Counted from the first letter of the stretch, positions 39,958 through 49,793 are shown. The stretch: DNA of 64,000 nt from an uncultured Porphyromonadaceae bacterium (GCA_947178215.1 CAMWXJ010000009.1:1-64000); one strand, 5' to 3'. A program made the numbers and translations. The notes: a model not told the origin generated them from the letters alone.

Positions 39958-40682
39958 AGTCGTTGAAGTTCTTTAAGCGTTACATGTCCCTCATAGAGCG
40001 CTTTGCCCACTATGACACGGCGCAATCCGAGTTCCGCGCACCTCTCCACATCGCCGAGCGACGATATGCCGCCGCTGACAGTGAAATCGACCTCCGGATA
40101 ACGGCTCTGTATCTCAGTATACAGACTGAAAGCAGGCCCTTGCAGCATGCCGTCGCGCGAGATATCGGTCACGATTGCCTGTGTCAGTCCGGCAGGGAGA
40201 AACCGCTGCACTATATTGTCAAGTGTGATGTCGGTGTCGCCGAGCCATCCCGACACCGCCACCTTGCCGTCACGCAAGTCGGCGCCAAGCAACATCATGC
40301 CGTTTCCATATCGCATGAGCCAGTTGTCGAAAAGTTCAGGCTGCTTGGCGGCCACGCTGCCTATCACGGCAAAAGCACACCCGGCATTGACGCAATCACG
40401 CATGTCATCGTCGGTCTTTATGCCTCCTCCCCACTCTATACGGGCATCGGCGCTTGCCGATGCCAACTGTTCGAGCACCCGCAGATTGCACGGATGGCCT
40501 GCTTTCGCACCGTCGAGGTCTACGGCATGAATGCGCGTAAAACCGTGGTCAGCAAAACGCTTTACCATATCCACCGGCGACGCGTCATAAACCGTTTTAG
40601 CGTTATAGTCGCCCTGCGACAGCCTCACGCACTTACTGTCGATTATGTCAATTGCCGGAATTATTTCTATATGCCCGTTCAT
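39951..40682 (-). CDS. hisA: ProFAR isomerase (HisA)
   Basis: 243 residues. IEIIPAIDIIDSKCVRLSQGDYNAKTVY carries the catalytic Asp8-type residue, IEWGGGIKTDDDMRDCVNAGCAFAVIGS one phosphate site, and VTDISRDGMLQGP the second catalytic Asp. FTVSGGISSLGDVERCAELGLRRVIVGKALYEG ends the barrel. It isomerises ProFAR to PRFAR, step 4. Start overlaps hisH by 4 bases and stop overlaps hisF. Confidence 0.97.
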   Translation of the reverse strand: MNGHIEIIPAIDIIDSKCVRLSQGDYNAKTVYDASPVDMVKRFADHGFTRIHAVDLDGAKAGHPCNLRVLEQLASASADARIEWGGGIKTDDDMRDCVNAGCAFAVIGSVAAKQPELFDNWLMRYGNGMMLLGADLRDGKVAVSGWLGDTDITLDNIVQRFLPAGLTQAIVTDISRDGMLQGPAFSLYTEIQSRYPEVDFTVSGGISSLGDVERCAELGLRRVIVGKALYEGHVTLKELQRLC

Positions 40683-41272
40683 AGACTGAGGAAATTTTTC
40701 AATATCTGTTCGCCCACGTCACCGCTTTTCTCCGGATGAAACTGTGTGCCGTAGAAATTCTCATATTTCAGAGCGGCGCTAAACATCATGTTTCCGGTGC
40801 CGTAACGTGTAGTAGCAATAGTGTCGGGACACAGGTCGGCACGATATGAATGTACATAATATACATAGCCGCCCGGCTCTATCCCTTTAAACAGCTTGCT
40901 TTCAAGATTACTGATGCTATTCCACCCCATGTGAGGGACTTTATCGCCTGGCAGTGGCCGGAAACGACGCACACGCGTGTCAAACAGCCCTATCCCGTCG
41001 GCATCACCCTCGTCGGTATGGCGGCACATCACTTGCATGCCCACACAGATGCCAAGCACCGGCCGGCGCAGACGTTTTATCACCTCGTCAAGTCCGGCTT
41101 CACGAAGACGCCCGATTGCCTCGCCGGCATGACCTACTCCCGGAAGAAGCACCCTGTCGGCACGACGTATCGTTTCGGCATCGGCCGTCAGCATCCATTC
41201 CGCGCCAAGCCGGCCAAGCGCATTCTCGACCGAGCGCAGATTGCCCGTCTTATAATCAATTATAGCTATCAT
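40679..41272 (-). CDS. hisH: Imidazole glycerol phosphate synthase, glutaminase subunit
   Basis: 197 residues. A class I glutamine amidotransferase: LLPGVGHAGEAIGRLREAGLDEVIK, the nucleophile Cys in GICVGMQVMCRHTDEG, and the His and Glu of the triad in GTQFHPEKSGDVGEQILKNF. It releases ammonia from glutamine and feeds it to HisF. Lies 17 bases after hisB and overlaps hisA by 4 bases. Confidence 0.97.
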   Translation of the reverse strand: MIAIIDYKTGNLRSVENALGRLGAEWMLTADAETIRRADRVLLPGVGHAGEAIGRLREAGLDEVIKRLRRPVLGICVGMQVMCRHTDEGDADGIGLFDTRVRRFRPLPGDKVPHMGWNSISNLESKLFKGIEPGGYVYYVHSYRADLCPDTIATTRYGTGNMMFSAALKYENFYGTQFHPEKSGDVGEQILKNFLSL

Positions 41273-41289
41273 CTTTGTTGTATCGCTTA

Positions 41290-42384
41290 TTATAACACAC
41301 CCTTGCTCGAAGGTAGGTCGTAGCTGAACGGATTGCGGCTCACCGCCTGACGCAGAGCCCTTGCAAACGCCTTGAACACTCCTTCGATGATATGATGATT
41401 GTTTTTGCCGCGGGCGGCCACATACAGATTGGCATGCATTGCCGAAGCGAGCGACTTGAACAGATGCTCATACATCTCGGTTGGGGTGTCGCCTACATAT
41501 TCACGCGTGAAATTCACATCCCACACAAGCTCGCTACGGCCACCGAAATCAATCAGCACCATGGCGCGGCTCTCATCCATCGGCAGCACAAAGCCGTAGC
41601 GCTCGATACCGCGTTTAGAGCCTAATGCCTGAGATATGGCCTCACCCAGAGCTATCGCCACATCTTCCATGGTGTGATGTTCGTCTACATCGAGGTCGCC
41701 ACGACAGATGATATTGAGCGTGACACCACCGTGGTGAGGTATCTGATTGAGCATGTGGTCGTAGAACTTCAAGCCGGTATCTATTCTTGAAGGAGCACCC
41801 CCGTCGAGATTGAGATAGAGGTCGATTTTCGTCTCCGATGTATTGCGGACGATATGCGCGTCGCGCCCCGTCGAGAGTATGTGCCGCGCTATTTTCATCC
41901 AGTCGGAAGAAGCCATGACACACCCCTGCGGCAACTCGCTTGACTCCCCTACCATTATGCCCTGCGCGCCGAGGTTGACCGCAAGCTCCATATCGGTGAG
42001 CCTGTCGCCTATCACAAACGATGCGCCCAAGTTGTAACTGCCATCCATATAACGGCGAAGCATGCCTGTGCGCGGTTTGCGTGTCGGCGAATTATCCTGC
42101 GGGAAGCTGCGGTCAATGAGTATATCGTCAAACTCCACCCCCTCGCCGCGCAAAGTATCGAGCATCATATTGTGTGCGGGCCAGAAAGTTTCCTCAGGGA
42201 AAGAGGCCGTGCCGAGGCCGTCCTGATTGCTGACCATGACGAGTTCGTAACCCTTTCCTGCAAGGGCGCGCAACGCGGATATGACGCCGGGCACGAAGCG
42301 CAGTTTTTCAAGAGAGTCGATTTGCTCGTCGGCCGGCTCCGTGAGTATTGTGCCGTCGCGGTCGATGAATATGGCTTTTTTCAT
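41290..42384 (-). CDS. hisB: Bifunctional histidinol-phosphatase / imidazoleglycerol-phosphate dehydratase
   Basis: 364 residues from the ATG at 42384; the GTG two codons earlier is less likely. Residues 1-165 are the HAD-type histidinol phosphatase (AIFIDRDGTILTEPADEQ, MVSNQDGLGT, SFVIGDRLTDMELA). Residues 170-364 are the dehydratase: FYDHMLNQIPHHGGVTLNI, DEHHTMEDVAIALGEAI with the manganese histidines, and NNHHIIEGVFKAFARAL. It carries out steps 6 and 8. The fused form is shared with enteric bacteria and many Bacteroidota. Confidence 0.96.
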   Translation of the reverse strand: MKKAIFIDRDGTILTEPADEQIDSLEKLRFVPGVISALRALAGKGYELVMVSNQDGLGTASFPEETFWPAHNMMLDTLRGEGVEFDDILIDRSFPQDNSPTRKPRTGMLRRYMDGSYNLGASFVIGDRLTDMELAVNLGAQGIMVGESSELPQGCVMASSDWMKIARHILSTGRDAHIVRNTSETKIDLYLNLDGGAPSRIDTGLKFYDHMLNQIPHHGGVTLNIICRGDLDVDEHHTMEDVAIALGEAISQALGSKRGIERYGFVLPMDESRAMVLIDFGGRSELVWDVNFTREYVGDTPTEMYEHLFKSLASAMHANLYVAARGKNNHHIIEGVFKAFARALRQAVSRNPFSYDLPSSKGVL

Positions 42385-42396
42385 GATCACTGCTTA

Positions 42397-43443
42397 TTAT
42401 TTTTTGCTAAATTTTTTCAATAACGACATCACACGACGATTCTCCTGCGGAGTGCCTATTGTCACACGCAGGCAGCCCTCGCAGGCAGGCAACCGGCTGC
42501 GGTTGCGCACTATGACTCCATTGGCCAGGAGATAATCATATACCTCGTCAGGGCTGTCGACCTTAACAAGGAGAAAATTGGCATCGGAGGGAAACACCTC
42601 GCAGACAAAGGGCAGGCTACGCAATGCCGCCGCAAGCGTGTCGCGCTCACAAATGATTTCTGCGACATGCTCCGTTATATCATCGCCGGCGATATACTCC
42701 GTTATTTTTAGTTGCGTGGGACCGTTAACATTATACGGATATTTCACCTTGGCAAACAGCGCGGCCACCTCCTCGCAGGCAAATGCCATACCCAGACGTA
42801 GCGATGCCAGTCCCCACGCCTTGGAAAATGTCTGGAGCACTATCACATTGGGATAGCTGTCAAGCAGATCGAGCATAGAGCCATGTTCAGAGAAATCAAC
42901 GTAAGCCTCATCAACCACCACAATGCCGTCAAAAGCCTCGGCCACACGCGCTATATCGGCGCGTGGGAAAGCATTGGCTGTCGGATTATTGGGCGAACAG
43001 ATCCATATCACTTTGGTGCGTTGGTCGGCTGCATTGAGAAGACCATCGACCGGAAGTGAGAAATCGCTCAGCAGCTGCACTTCGCGGTACTCCACGTCGT
43101 TGATTGCCGCAGCAACGCTGTATACTCCATAACTCGGAGATATAGCCACGACATTGTCTTCGCTGGGGCAGCAGAATATACGGTAAACCAAATCAATGGC
43201 CTCGTCGGAGCCTGCGCCGCCCACAAAAATCCGCTCGGGACACACACCTTTCAACCGGGCAATATACTGTTTCAGCTGATACTGATGCGGGTCGGGATAA
43301 CGGTTAACGCCATTGTCGTAAGGACTCTCGTTGGCATCGAGCCACACAGAGATGTCGCCACCCTTGAACTCGTCGCGGGCGGTTGAATACGGCGCCAGGG
43401 CCAGTATGTTGGGCCTTACATAGTCTAATGGATTTTTCGTCAT
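42397..43443 (-). CDS. hisC: Histidinol-phosphate aminotransferase
   Basis: 348 residues from the ATG at 43443; the TTG at 43461 is rejected. Fold-type I PLP enzyme: WLDANESPYDNGVNRYPDPHQYQLK, ICSPNNPTANAFPRADI, VVDEAYVDFSEHGSMLDLLDSYPNVIVLQTFSKAWGLASLRLG with the PLP lysine in T-F-S-K-A, and the arginine near R-N-R-S-R-L. It makes histidinol phosphate from imidazoleacetol phosphate, step 7. It lies 35 bases after hisD and 12 before hisB. Confidence 0.95.
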   Translation of the reverse strand: MTKNPLDYVRPNILALAPYSTARDEFKGGDISVWLDANESPYDNGVNRYPDPHQYQLKQYIARLKGVCPERIFVGGAGSDEAIDLVYRIFCCPSEDNVVAISPSYGVYSVAAAINDVEYREVQLLSDFSLPVDGLLNAADQRTKVIWICSPNNPTANAFPRADIARVAEAFDGIVVVDEAYVDFSEHGSMLDLLDSYPNVIVLQTFSKAWGLASLRLGMAFACEEVAALFAKVKYPYNVNGPTQLKITEYIAGDDITEHVAEIICERDTLAAALRSLPFVCEVFPSDANFLLVKVDSPDEVYDYLLANGVIVRNRSRLPACEGCLRVTIGTPQENRRVMSLLKKFSKK

Positions 43444-43478
43444 TATATATGATGCAGACAATGTGATTAACTCAGTCG

Positions 43479-44756
43479 TTACTTTTCAAGACGCACCTTA
43501 ACTGCCAGCGCATGGGCATCAAGCCCCTCGGCATCGGCCATCGTCACTATCACCTCGGAGAGCGAGCGGAGACCGTCGCGAGTCAACTCCTGATATGTGA
43601 TTTTTTTCATAAAGCTGTCGATATTGACACCGCTGTAAGATGCAGCCCACCCGGAAGTGGGAAGCGTGTGGTTGGTGCCGGAAGCATAATCGCCGGCACT
43701 CTCGGGCGAATAGTTGCCGATGAACACACTTCCGGCCGATGTGATTTTATCGGCAACGTCCCATGGCTCGGACATTGATATTATAAGGTGCTCGGAAGCA
43801 TACTTGTTGGCGAAATCAATCATGTCGCCACGCGAACGCAACACTATGAGCCGGCTTTGCGACAGCGAGCCTGCCACCGACTCCCGACGCGACAGATGTG
43901 CGGTGAGAGTTTTAACCTCGTCAGCCACCCTGCGCGCCATGTCGGCGCTGTCGGTGACAAGTATGGCCTGCGAGTCGGGGCCGTGCTCAGCCTGCGACAG
44001 CAGGTCGGCCGCCACATAGCGGGGCAACGCCGTTTCATCGGCCATCACCATCACTTCGCTCGGCCCCGCGGGCATATCAATCGCCACAATACCTGCCACC
44101 ATCTGCTTGGCGCATGTGACAAAGCGGTTGCCGGGCCCGAATATCTTGTCGACACGCGGTATCGACTCGGTACCCTTAGCCATCGCCGCGATTGCCTGCG
44201 CGCCCCCTACCTTGTATATCTCGTCGATGCCGCACACTTTTGCCGCATAGACTATCTCGGGGGCTATCCCGCGGCCGGCAGTGAATGGCGTACACAATAT
44301 GCGGCGCGGACAGCCCGCTATCCTTGCAGGGATTGCAAGCATAAGTACCGTAGAAAACAATGGCGCCCGTCCACCCGGAATGTATAATCCGACAGTGTTT
44401 ATCGGCACCTGACGCTGGATACACCTGACGCCGGTGGTCACCTCGACATCAACGGGATGCGCCATAAGCTGCGCCGCATGAAATTTCTCAATATTGCCGG
44501 CGGCGCGACTTATCGCGTCGGCCACTTTCGGGTCGACACAGGCTACCGCAGCCTCAATCTCTTGCTCCGACATGCGCAGGCTATCGAGCTCTACGCCGTC
44601 ATATTTCATCGCCAACTCACGCAACGCGGCATCACCCTCGCTGACCACTTTGTTTATGATCTCTATTACCTTGCCGTCAATCGACTCCTCTTCGCGGAAA
44701 TTGCGGCGACACAGAGCGCCCCAGCGCTCCCGCTCAGGATATTCAAATATCTCCAT
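43479..44756 (-). CDS. hisD: Histidinol dehydrogenase
   Basis: 425 residues, normal length. [51 protein letters not shown] and [14 protein letters not shown] are HisD signatures, [13 protein letters not shown] provides the zinc-ligand region with the catalytic Glu/His pair downstream ([18 protein letters not shown]). It oxidises histidinol to histidine in two NAD-dependent steps. Its ATG shares one base with the hisG stop (TGATG), so translation is coupled. Confidence 0.97.
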   Translation of the reverse strand: MEIFEYPERERWGALCRRNFREEESIDGKVIEIINKVVSEGDAALRELAMKYDGVELDSLRMSEQEIEAAVACVDPKVADAISRAAGNIEKFHAAQLMAHPVDVEVTTGVRCIQRQVPINTVGLYIPGGRAPLFSTVLMLAIPARIAGCPRRILCTPFTAGRGIAPEIVYAAKVCGIDEIYKVGGAQAIAAMAKGTESIPRVDKIFGPGNRFVTCAKQMVAGIVAIDMPAGPSEVMVMADETALPRYVAADLLSQAEHGPDSQAILVTDSADMARRVADEVKTLTAHLSRRESVAGSLSQSRLIVLRSRGDMIDFANKYASEHLIISMSEPWDVADKITSAGSVFIGNYSPESAGDYASGTNHTLPTSGWAASYSGVNIDSFMKKITYQELTRDGLRSLSEVIVTMADAEGLDAHALAVKVRLEK

Positions 44757-45607
44757 CAGCGTATGATATTTTCAAGCGCGAGTACAAGTATATCCTCGGC
44801 TCCCAGCGCTTTAAGTTTCTCTATCTTCTCCCAAAGCTCGTGCTGGGGTATCACCACATGCATCGAAAACCAGCCCTCCTCTGAGAGCGGCATCAGCGTG
44901 GGGCTTTTCATACCGGGCAGAAGCGCCACGGCGGCCGGGATGCAATCCTTCGGTATATTCATCAGCACATATTTCATGCAGCGGCTGTCGAGGATAGAAC
45001 TGAACCGAAATTTCAGCTTCGCAATCTCAGCGAGCTTCTCTTCATCGAGATGTTTGTTGGCTATAAGCACGGCCTCGGACGCAAACACCTGTTCCACTTC
45101 GACAAGACCGTTCTGTACGAGCGTGCCGCCCGATGACACGATGTCAAAAATCGCATCGGCCATGCCCACGGCGGGAGCCACTTCTACGGAACCTGCAATC
45201 TCGTGTATCTCCGCGCGGATATTCTTTTCCTCCATAAAGCGACGCAATATATTGGGGTATGATGTAGCTATGCGGCGGTTGTCAAACCACTCCACGCCTG
45301 TGTAATCAGCATCACGCGGCACCGCAAGCGAGATGCGGCACGCTCCGAAACCGAGACGCATGGCCACCTCAACATCCTCGCCTTTTTCCGCCACCTCGTT
45401 CAGCCCCACTATGCCTATGTCGGCCACAGCCATTGCCACAGCCTGAGGTATGTCGTCATCACGAAGATAGAGCACATCCATAGGAAATCCCTTTGCATGG
45501 GCTATCAGCTTACGATTACCGCCCGACATTCCGATACCGGAGTCAGTCAACAGTGCGAGACATTCCTCATTAAGACGTCCTTTCGCTTGAATTGCGATTC
45601 TCAGCAT
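44756..45607 (-). CDS. hisG: ATP phosphoribosyltransferase, long form
   Basis: 283 residues: the long HisG form with a C-terminal regulatory domain, so no HisZ partner is needed. RIAIQAKGRLNEECLALLTDSGI starts the catalytic part, DIGIVGLNEVAEKGEDVEVAMRLGFG and DAIFDIVSSGGTLVQNGL are substrate motifs, and the last 75 residues (YVLMNIPKDCIPAAVALLPGMKSPTL) are the ACT-like domain that binds histidine for feedback inhibition. It commits ATP and PRPP to histidine. First gene of an eight-gene operon. Confidence 0.97.
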   Translation of the reverse strand: MLRIAIQAKGRLNEECLALLTDSGIGMSGGNRKLIAHAKGFPMDVLYLRDDDIPQAVAMAVADIGIVGLNEVAEKGEDVEVAMRLGFGACRISLAVPRDADYTGVEWFDNRRIATSYPNILRRFMEEKNIRAEIHEIAGSVEVAPAVGMADAIFDIVSSGGTLVQNGLVEVEQVFASEAVLIANKHLDEEKLAEIAKLKFRFSSILDSRCMKYVLMNIPKDCIPAAVALLPGMKSPTLMPLSEEGWFSMHVVIPQHELWEKIEKLKALGAEDILVLALENIIR

Positions 45608-45936
45608 ATCGTTTCTTTACCTTATTGATTGACTTTTATTGTTTGATTCTGTTGTCATGAATATACAAACATTAGACACGGCAGAATATATCTGGCAAAT
45701 TTACACAATAAATTTAAATTCCCTATCATTTTAACACAAAAATCACCCCAAAACAATTATTCAGCAACATCCCTATTCTCAATCGGCAATCCCGGCCATT
45801 TCTTTTCTCGCTGTCTTAGGATGGAGCAAGATGAAAATTTCACACTTAGCAATAACAACAGAGAGGCGGTCTGTAGCACTCAGCCGCCTCTCCGATAATC
45901 GAAACCTTATATATGAATGTCAACAACAGTTAGCTG
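45608..45936. promoter_or_regulatory. his operon upstream region with -7 box; hairpin at its far end
   Basis: CAAATTTA at 45696-45703 reads TAAATTTG toward hisG, 88 bases before its start, and matches TAnnTTTG; a TTG -33 at the proper distance is not evident. The leader contains only a 13-codon frame (MTTESNNKSQSIR) with no histidine codons, so classic attenuation is not supported. GAGAGGCGG and CCGCCTCTC (45861-45892) form a hairpin 45 bases past the phosphodiesterase stop and probably end that gene. The middle is AT-rich with nothing else recognised. Confidence 0.5.
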
Positions 45937-46842
45937 TCATTTCTTTGTAAATACAGTTTTCAGCGGACGGCCAATCCACACCTGAGGCGTTTCGAGCCGG
46001 AAAATGTGGGCGATAGTGGGCGCAATGTCAAATTGCATCACGCTTTCGCTAATATCATGGCCCCGCTTAACATTTTTGCCTGAGATGATAAGCGGAGTCT
46101 CCATTTCCACCATGGTCTTGCCGCCATGGCCTTTGTTGATTCCGCCGTGGTCGGAGGAGAGAATGAATATCGTTTCGTCGAGCATTCCGGCATCCTTTAC
46201 AGCCTGAACTATCTCACCCACGTAGCCGTCGAGCACTTTGAGCTTAGCGTAATACTCGGGGGTGTCGTGACCCTTGGAGTGACCTACGCCGTCGGGCTCG
46301 TCATAGATTATGCCCACGAGGTTAGGCTTTTTCTCACGGATATAATTTACAGCGGTATCGGTACAGCCGCGGGGATTGTCGTCGGTCACATACACGTTGC
46401 TGCTGAAATTCATGGCCTCCTGTTCGGCAAGATATTTCATGCCGCCCCACTCGTAGATATAACCTATCTCCGCGTCAGGGTTAGCGTCGCGCAGCAGTCC
46501 CCATACCGAGGGGAATATGCCGTAATGCGAAATCTCACGCGAAGGGAGTTCGGGTGTCTGCGAACCCCACTCGGTGTAGCCGTGGAGCTCCGGACCGGCG
46601 CCCATAAACATCGAGGCCCAATTGACAGCACTCGACGAAGGTAGCACCGTGCGTTTCTGCAACGTAAGGGCGCCGTCGGCAGCAAGTCGCTTTATGTTGG
46701 GAATCTCAGCTTTTTCATAGCTATAAGCGCCCCAGCCGTCGAAGCCGATGAGCACCACATGCTTTGCGAGAGGCTTGGCTGCCGAGGCCGTCGCGGCTGC
46801 AACGGTAATAAGCAGCGCTGTGATAATGGTTTTAAGTTTCAT
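45937..46842 (-). CDS. Secreted alkaline-phosphatase-superfamily phosphodiesterase
   Basis: 301 residues with a signal peptide (IITALLITVAAATASA). VVLIGFDGWGAYSYEKAEIPNIKRLAADGA supplies the first metal Asp, VLPSSSAVNWASMFMGAGPELHGYTEW the Ser/Asn nucleophile region, YDEPDGVGHSKGHDTPEYYAKL a second Asp/His metal pair, and ILSSDHGGINKGHGGKTMVEMETPLII the D-H and H ligands. It matches type I phosphodiesterase/nucleotide pyrophosphatase enzymes. The substrate in the periplasm is unknown; nucleotide, phospholipid or sulfate esters are all possible in this superfamily. Confidence 0.8.
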   Translation of the reverse strand: MKLKTIITALLITVAAATASAAKPLAKHVVLIGFDGWGAYSYEKAEIPNIKRLAADGALTLQKRTVLPSSSAVNWASMFMGAGPELHGYTEWGSQTPELPSREISHYGIFPSVWGLLRDANPDAEIGYIYEWGGMKYLAEQEAMNFSSNVYVTDDNPRGCTDTAVNYIREKKPNLVGIIYDEPDGVGHSKGHDTPEYYAKLKVLDGYVGEIVQAVKDAGMLDETIFILSSDHGGINKGHGGKTMVEMETPLIISGKNVKRGHDISESVMQFDIAPTIAHIFRLETPQVWIGRPLKTVFTKK

Positions 46843-47111
46843 GGTCGATATGAAAGTTATACTGAATGTAATGATTGGATTATGTCGCGGACTGCGAGGA
46901 TTCTTTTACTATAATGACGGAAAGCAGAGCACAAAGTACCGGATTAGGCCGAAAAAAAATCTGCCTGCCACACACTTTTCTGCCGCAGATGCCAAAAGAT
47001 CGTGACACAGTTCTATGCAAAGTTGCCGGTTTTGAACAGAAATATGCAGTCCGCATAGCAAAAATCTGCAACACATTGCGCGCAGCCGTTCAGCGTAGAC
47101 AATATTTTGAG

Positions 47112-47119
47112 TAATTTTG
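47112..47119 (+). promoter_or_regulatory. -7 box of tsaD, possibly leaderless
   Basis: TAATTTTG ends 7 bases before the tsaD ATG. With a start point about 5 to 8 bases downstream, the 5' leader would be nearly absent. A TTG at the usual -33 distance was not seen. Confidence 0.45.
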
Positions 47120-47126
47120 CACCGTT

Positions 47127-48152
47127 ATGAGCAAGCCCACCTATATCCTCGGCATAGAGTCGTCGTGCGACGACACTTCGGCCGCCGTCGTCACCGACGG
47201 TGCCCTGCTTCTTTCAAATGTCATTGCCTCGCAAGCCGTACATGAAGAGTATGGCGGCGTTGTGCCCGAACTCGCTTCACGCGCACACCAGCAGAACATC
47301 GTTCCGGTGGTCGACGCCGCTATCAAACGCGCAGGCATCACACTCGCCGACCTGTCAGCCATAGCGTTCACACGCGGGCCGGGTCTCCTCGGCTCCCTGC
47401 TCGTAGGCACATCGTTTGCCAAAGGGCTGTCACTTGGGCTGCGCTGCCCCATGGTCGACGTCAATCATCTCCACGGCCATGTGCTCGCACACTTCATACG
47501 CCGCGACGAAGCCGACCGCGTGCCCTCATTCCCGTATATTTGTCTGCTCGTGTCGGGCGGCAACAGCCAGATAGTGCTGGTGCGCTCGCCCCGCGACATG
47601 GAGATTCTCGGACGCACTATCGACGACGCTGCCGGCGAGGCTTTCGACAAATGCGCCAAGGTTATGGGACTGCCTTATCCCGGCGGACCGCATATCGACC
47701 GCCTGGCTTCGGAGGGCGATCCCAAGAGGTTCAGATTTGCCAAACCGCATATTCAGGGTCTTGATTACAGCTTTTCAGGTCTGAAAACATCTTTCCTCTA
47801 CACCCTCCGCGACAACCTGCGCGACGATCCACGGTTTATCGAGCGCAACCGCGCCGACCTCGCGGCGTCGCTCCAAGCCACCATTGTCGACATACTGCTC
47901 GACAAACTCTCAAAGGCAGTCAAGCAGACCGGCGTAAAGGCCGTTGCTATCGGCGGCGGCGTGGCGGCCAACAGCGGCGTACGCAATGCCGTACAGGAGT
48001 TTTGCGACAAGCATGGTATAGAGGCATTTATACCCGAGCGACTTTTTACCACCGATAATGCCGCCATGGTAGCAACAGCGGGCTACTTCAAGTATCTCGA
48101 CCGTGAGTTCTGCCCCTACTCGGCCACACCCTACGCCCGCGTGACCGTGTAA
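47127..48152 (+). CDS. tsaD: tRNA N6-threonylcarbamoyladenosine transferase TsaD
   Basis: 341 residues. ILGIESSCDDTSAAVV opens the ASKHA fold, SRAHQQNIVPVVDAAIKRAG follows, and VDVNHLHGHVLAH carries the two metal-binding histidines (H-x-x-x-H). ICLLVSGGNSQIVLV, GRTIDDAAGEAFDKCAKVMGLPYPGG and AIGGGVAANSGVRNAV are further signatures. With TsaB and TsaE it makes t6A37 in tRNAs reading ANN codons. Its partners are elsewhere. Followed by cinA, 32 bases later. Confidence 0.97.
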   Translation: MSKPTYILGIESSCDDTSAAVVTDGALLLSNVIASQAVHEEYGGVVPELASRAHQQNIVPVVDAAIKRAGITLADLSAIAFTRGPGLLGSLLVGTSFAKGLSLGLRCPMVDVNHLHGHVLAHFIRRDEADRVPSFPYICLLVSGGNSQIVLVRSPRDMEILGRTIDDAAGEAFDKCAKVMGLPYPGGPHIDRLASEGDPKRFRFAKPHIQGLDYSFSGLKTSFLYTLRDNLRDDPRFIERNRADLAASLQATIVDILLDKLSKAVKQTGVKAVAIGGGVAANSGVRNAVQEFCDKHGIEAFIPERLFTTDNAAMVATAGYFKYLDREFCPYSATPYARVTV

Positions 48153-48184
48153 GCCGTCAACCGACTCTTTATTATCCCTCAACA

Positions 48185-49429
48185 ATGAAAGTTACCGTTA
48201 TCTGCATAGGCGACGAGCTGCTCATAGGGCAGGTCATCGACACCAACTCAGGCTTTCTTGCCCGCACCATAGCTCCCGAAGGCTGGGAGATAGACCACAC
48301 GGAGATTGTGGGCGACAACGCCGCCGACATCACCGACGCGATAGAGCGTGCCTTTATGCGTACTGACGTCGTGCTCACTACCGGAGGTCTCGGCCCTACG
48401 GCCGACGACATCACCAAGCCTGTGCTATGCGGAATATTCGGGGGCGGTATGCGCTTCGACAAATCCACCGAACGCAATGTTGAGGAGATAATGCGACGCC
48501 GTGGCCGCGAGATGAACGAACTCACCCGTGCCCAAGCCATTGTGCCCGAAGCCGCCACCATTATACGCAACAGCGTGGGCACAGCGCCCATTCTCATGTT
48601 TGAGCGTGAGGGCAAGACACTCGTGGCGATGCCGGGAGTGCCGTTTGAGACACAAGAGATGTTCACCTCGGAGGTGTTTCCACGCCTGCTGCGCAAATAC
48701 ACATCCGACACCGTCACGGCACACCGCACATTTATCGTGGCCGGACTGTCGGAATCCAACCTTGCCACTCACCTCGCCGACTTCGAGGCGTCGCTGCCCG
48801 AAGGACTTCACCTCGCCTATCTCCCCCGTCCCGGCATAATACGTCTGCGACTTGACGGTCACGCCCCCGACCATGCAACCCTTGACCCGTTCATGGATAG
48901 CTACGCCTCGCGACTGCGCTCGGAAGTCGAACACTGGCTCATTGCCGACGAGGACTTACCCACCGCCGCCATACTTCTCCGTCACCTCATCGACCGCCGG
49001 CTCACAGTCGCCACTGCCGAGAGTTGCACCGGTGGCAACATAGCTCACGAGATAACGCTTGTTCCCGGCTCGTCGGAGGCAATGCTCGGCGGCGTGGTTA
49101 GCTACTCCAACGAGGCCAAACAGAATCTGCTCGGAGTTTCCGGAGAGCTTATCGCGGCCCACGGTGCCGTGTCGATTCCGGTGGTTGAGGCCATGGCCTC
49201 GGGCGCGCGCAAGACTCTCGGCGCCGATGTCGCTATCGCCACAAGCGGCATAGCCGGTCCCGGCGGAGGCACCCCCGAAAAGCCGGTCGGCACCGTATGC
49301 GTGGCCGTCGCAGGTCCGACAGGCATATGCTCTACCACACTTCACCTCACCGGCACGCGCGACCGCATCATAACGCGCGCCACAAGCGAAGCACTCCTCA
49401 TGGCTATCGGCGCGGTCACCGCTCTCTGA
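48185..49429 (+). CDS. cinA: CinA, NMN deamidase / competence-damage protein
   Basis: 414 residues. The N-terminal domain (1-170) is MoaB/MogA-like: VTVICIGDELLIGQVIDTNSGFLARTI, VVLTTGGLGPTADDITKPVL and AMPGVPFETQEMF. Its best known activity in CinA is ADP-ribose pyrophosphatase. The C-terminal domain (255-414) is the NMN amidohydrolase: TVATAESCTGGNIAHEIT, LGGVVSYSNEAKQNLLGVS and ATSGIAGPGGGTPEKPVGTV. It recycles NMN and ADP-ribose from NAD turnover. Its 3' end overlaps yjbR on the other strand by 14 bases. Confidence 0.95.
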   Translation: MKVTVICIGDELLIGQVIDTNSGFLARTIAPEGWEIDHTEIVGDNAADITDAIERAFMRTDVVLTTGGLGPTADDITKPVLCGIFGGGMRFDKSTERNVEEIMRRRGREMNELTRAQAIVPEAATIIRNSVGTAPILMFEREGKTLVAMPGVPFETQEMFTSEVFPRLLRKYTSDTVTAHRTFIVAGLSESNLATHLADFEASLPEGLHLAYLPRPGIIRLRLDGHAPDHATLDPFMDSYASRLRSEVEHWLIADEDLPTAAILLRHLIDRRLTVATAESCTGGNIAHEITLVPGSSEAMLGGVVSYSNEAKQNLLGVSGELIAAHGAVSIPVVEAMASGARKTLGADVAIATSGIAGPGGGTPEKPVGTVCVAVAGPTGICSTTLHLTGTRDRIITRATSEALLMAIGAVTAL

Positions 49430-49793
49430 GGTCGATGTCGCCTAGGCCAAGCTCGGCCCGCAATTTCTTTGTCAGCCCTTTTGCTGTCTGCTCGTAAGCG
49501 TGGACTATAAGCTCACGCTGCAATTGGTCGGGCACATCGCCGGTATAGTCTACCGACACCCAGTGCTTTTTGTTCATGTGGAATCCCGGGCGCACCGACA
49601 TATATCGCTCCTGAAGCAACAGTGAATACTCCGGGTCGACTTTAAGATTAAAAAACTGCCACTTTCCCGTAAGATCAAGCAGACAGAACTGCTTGCCGCC
49701 AATTTCCAGTACGAGGCAGTCGGGGCCGTAGGGCTGCCGCTCAGTCGTATGGGGCAATGAAAGGCCGTAATCTCTTATTTCATCTATATACAT
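49416..49793 (-). CDS. YjbR/MmcQ family protein
   Basis: 125 residues. IDEIRDYGLSLPHTTERQPYGPDCLVLEIGGKQFCLLDL, LKVDPEYSLLLQERYMSVRPGFHMNKKHWVSV and L-Q-R-E-L-I-V-H-A-Y-E form the YjbR fold, a CyaY-like or double-stranded-beta scaffold with possible DNA binding. The exact function is unknown. The 3' end overlaps the cinA stop. Its likely promoter is 130 bases upstream, and a hairpin with T-run lies between the two. Confidence 0.85.
   Translation of the reverse strand: MYIDEIRDYGLSLPHTTERQPYGPDCLVLEIGGKQFCLLDLTGKWQFFNLKVDPEYSLLLQERYMSVRPGFHMNKKHWVSVDYTGDVPDQLQRELIVHAYEQTAKGLTKKLRAELGLGDIDLRER

Noticed and set aside
45608-45700. Histidine attenuator leader peptide
   Set aside because: The only short frame (13 codons) contains no histidine codons and no alternative hairpins were seen.
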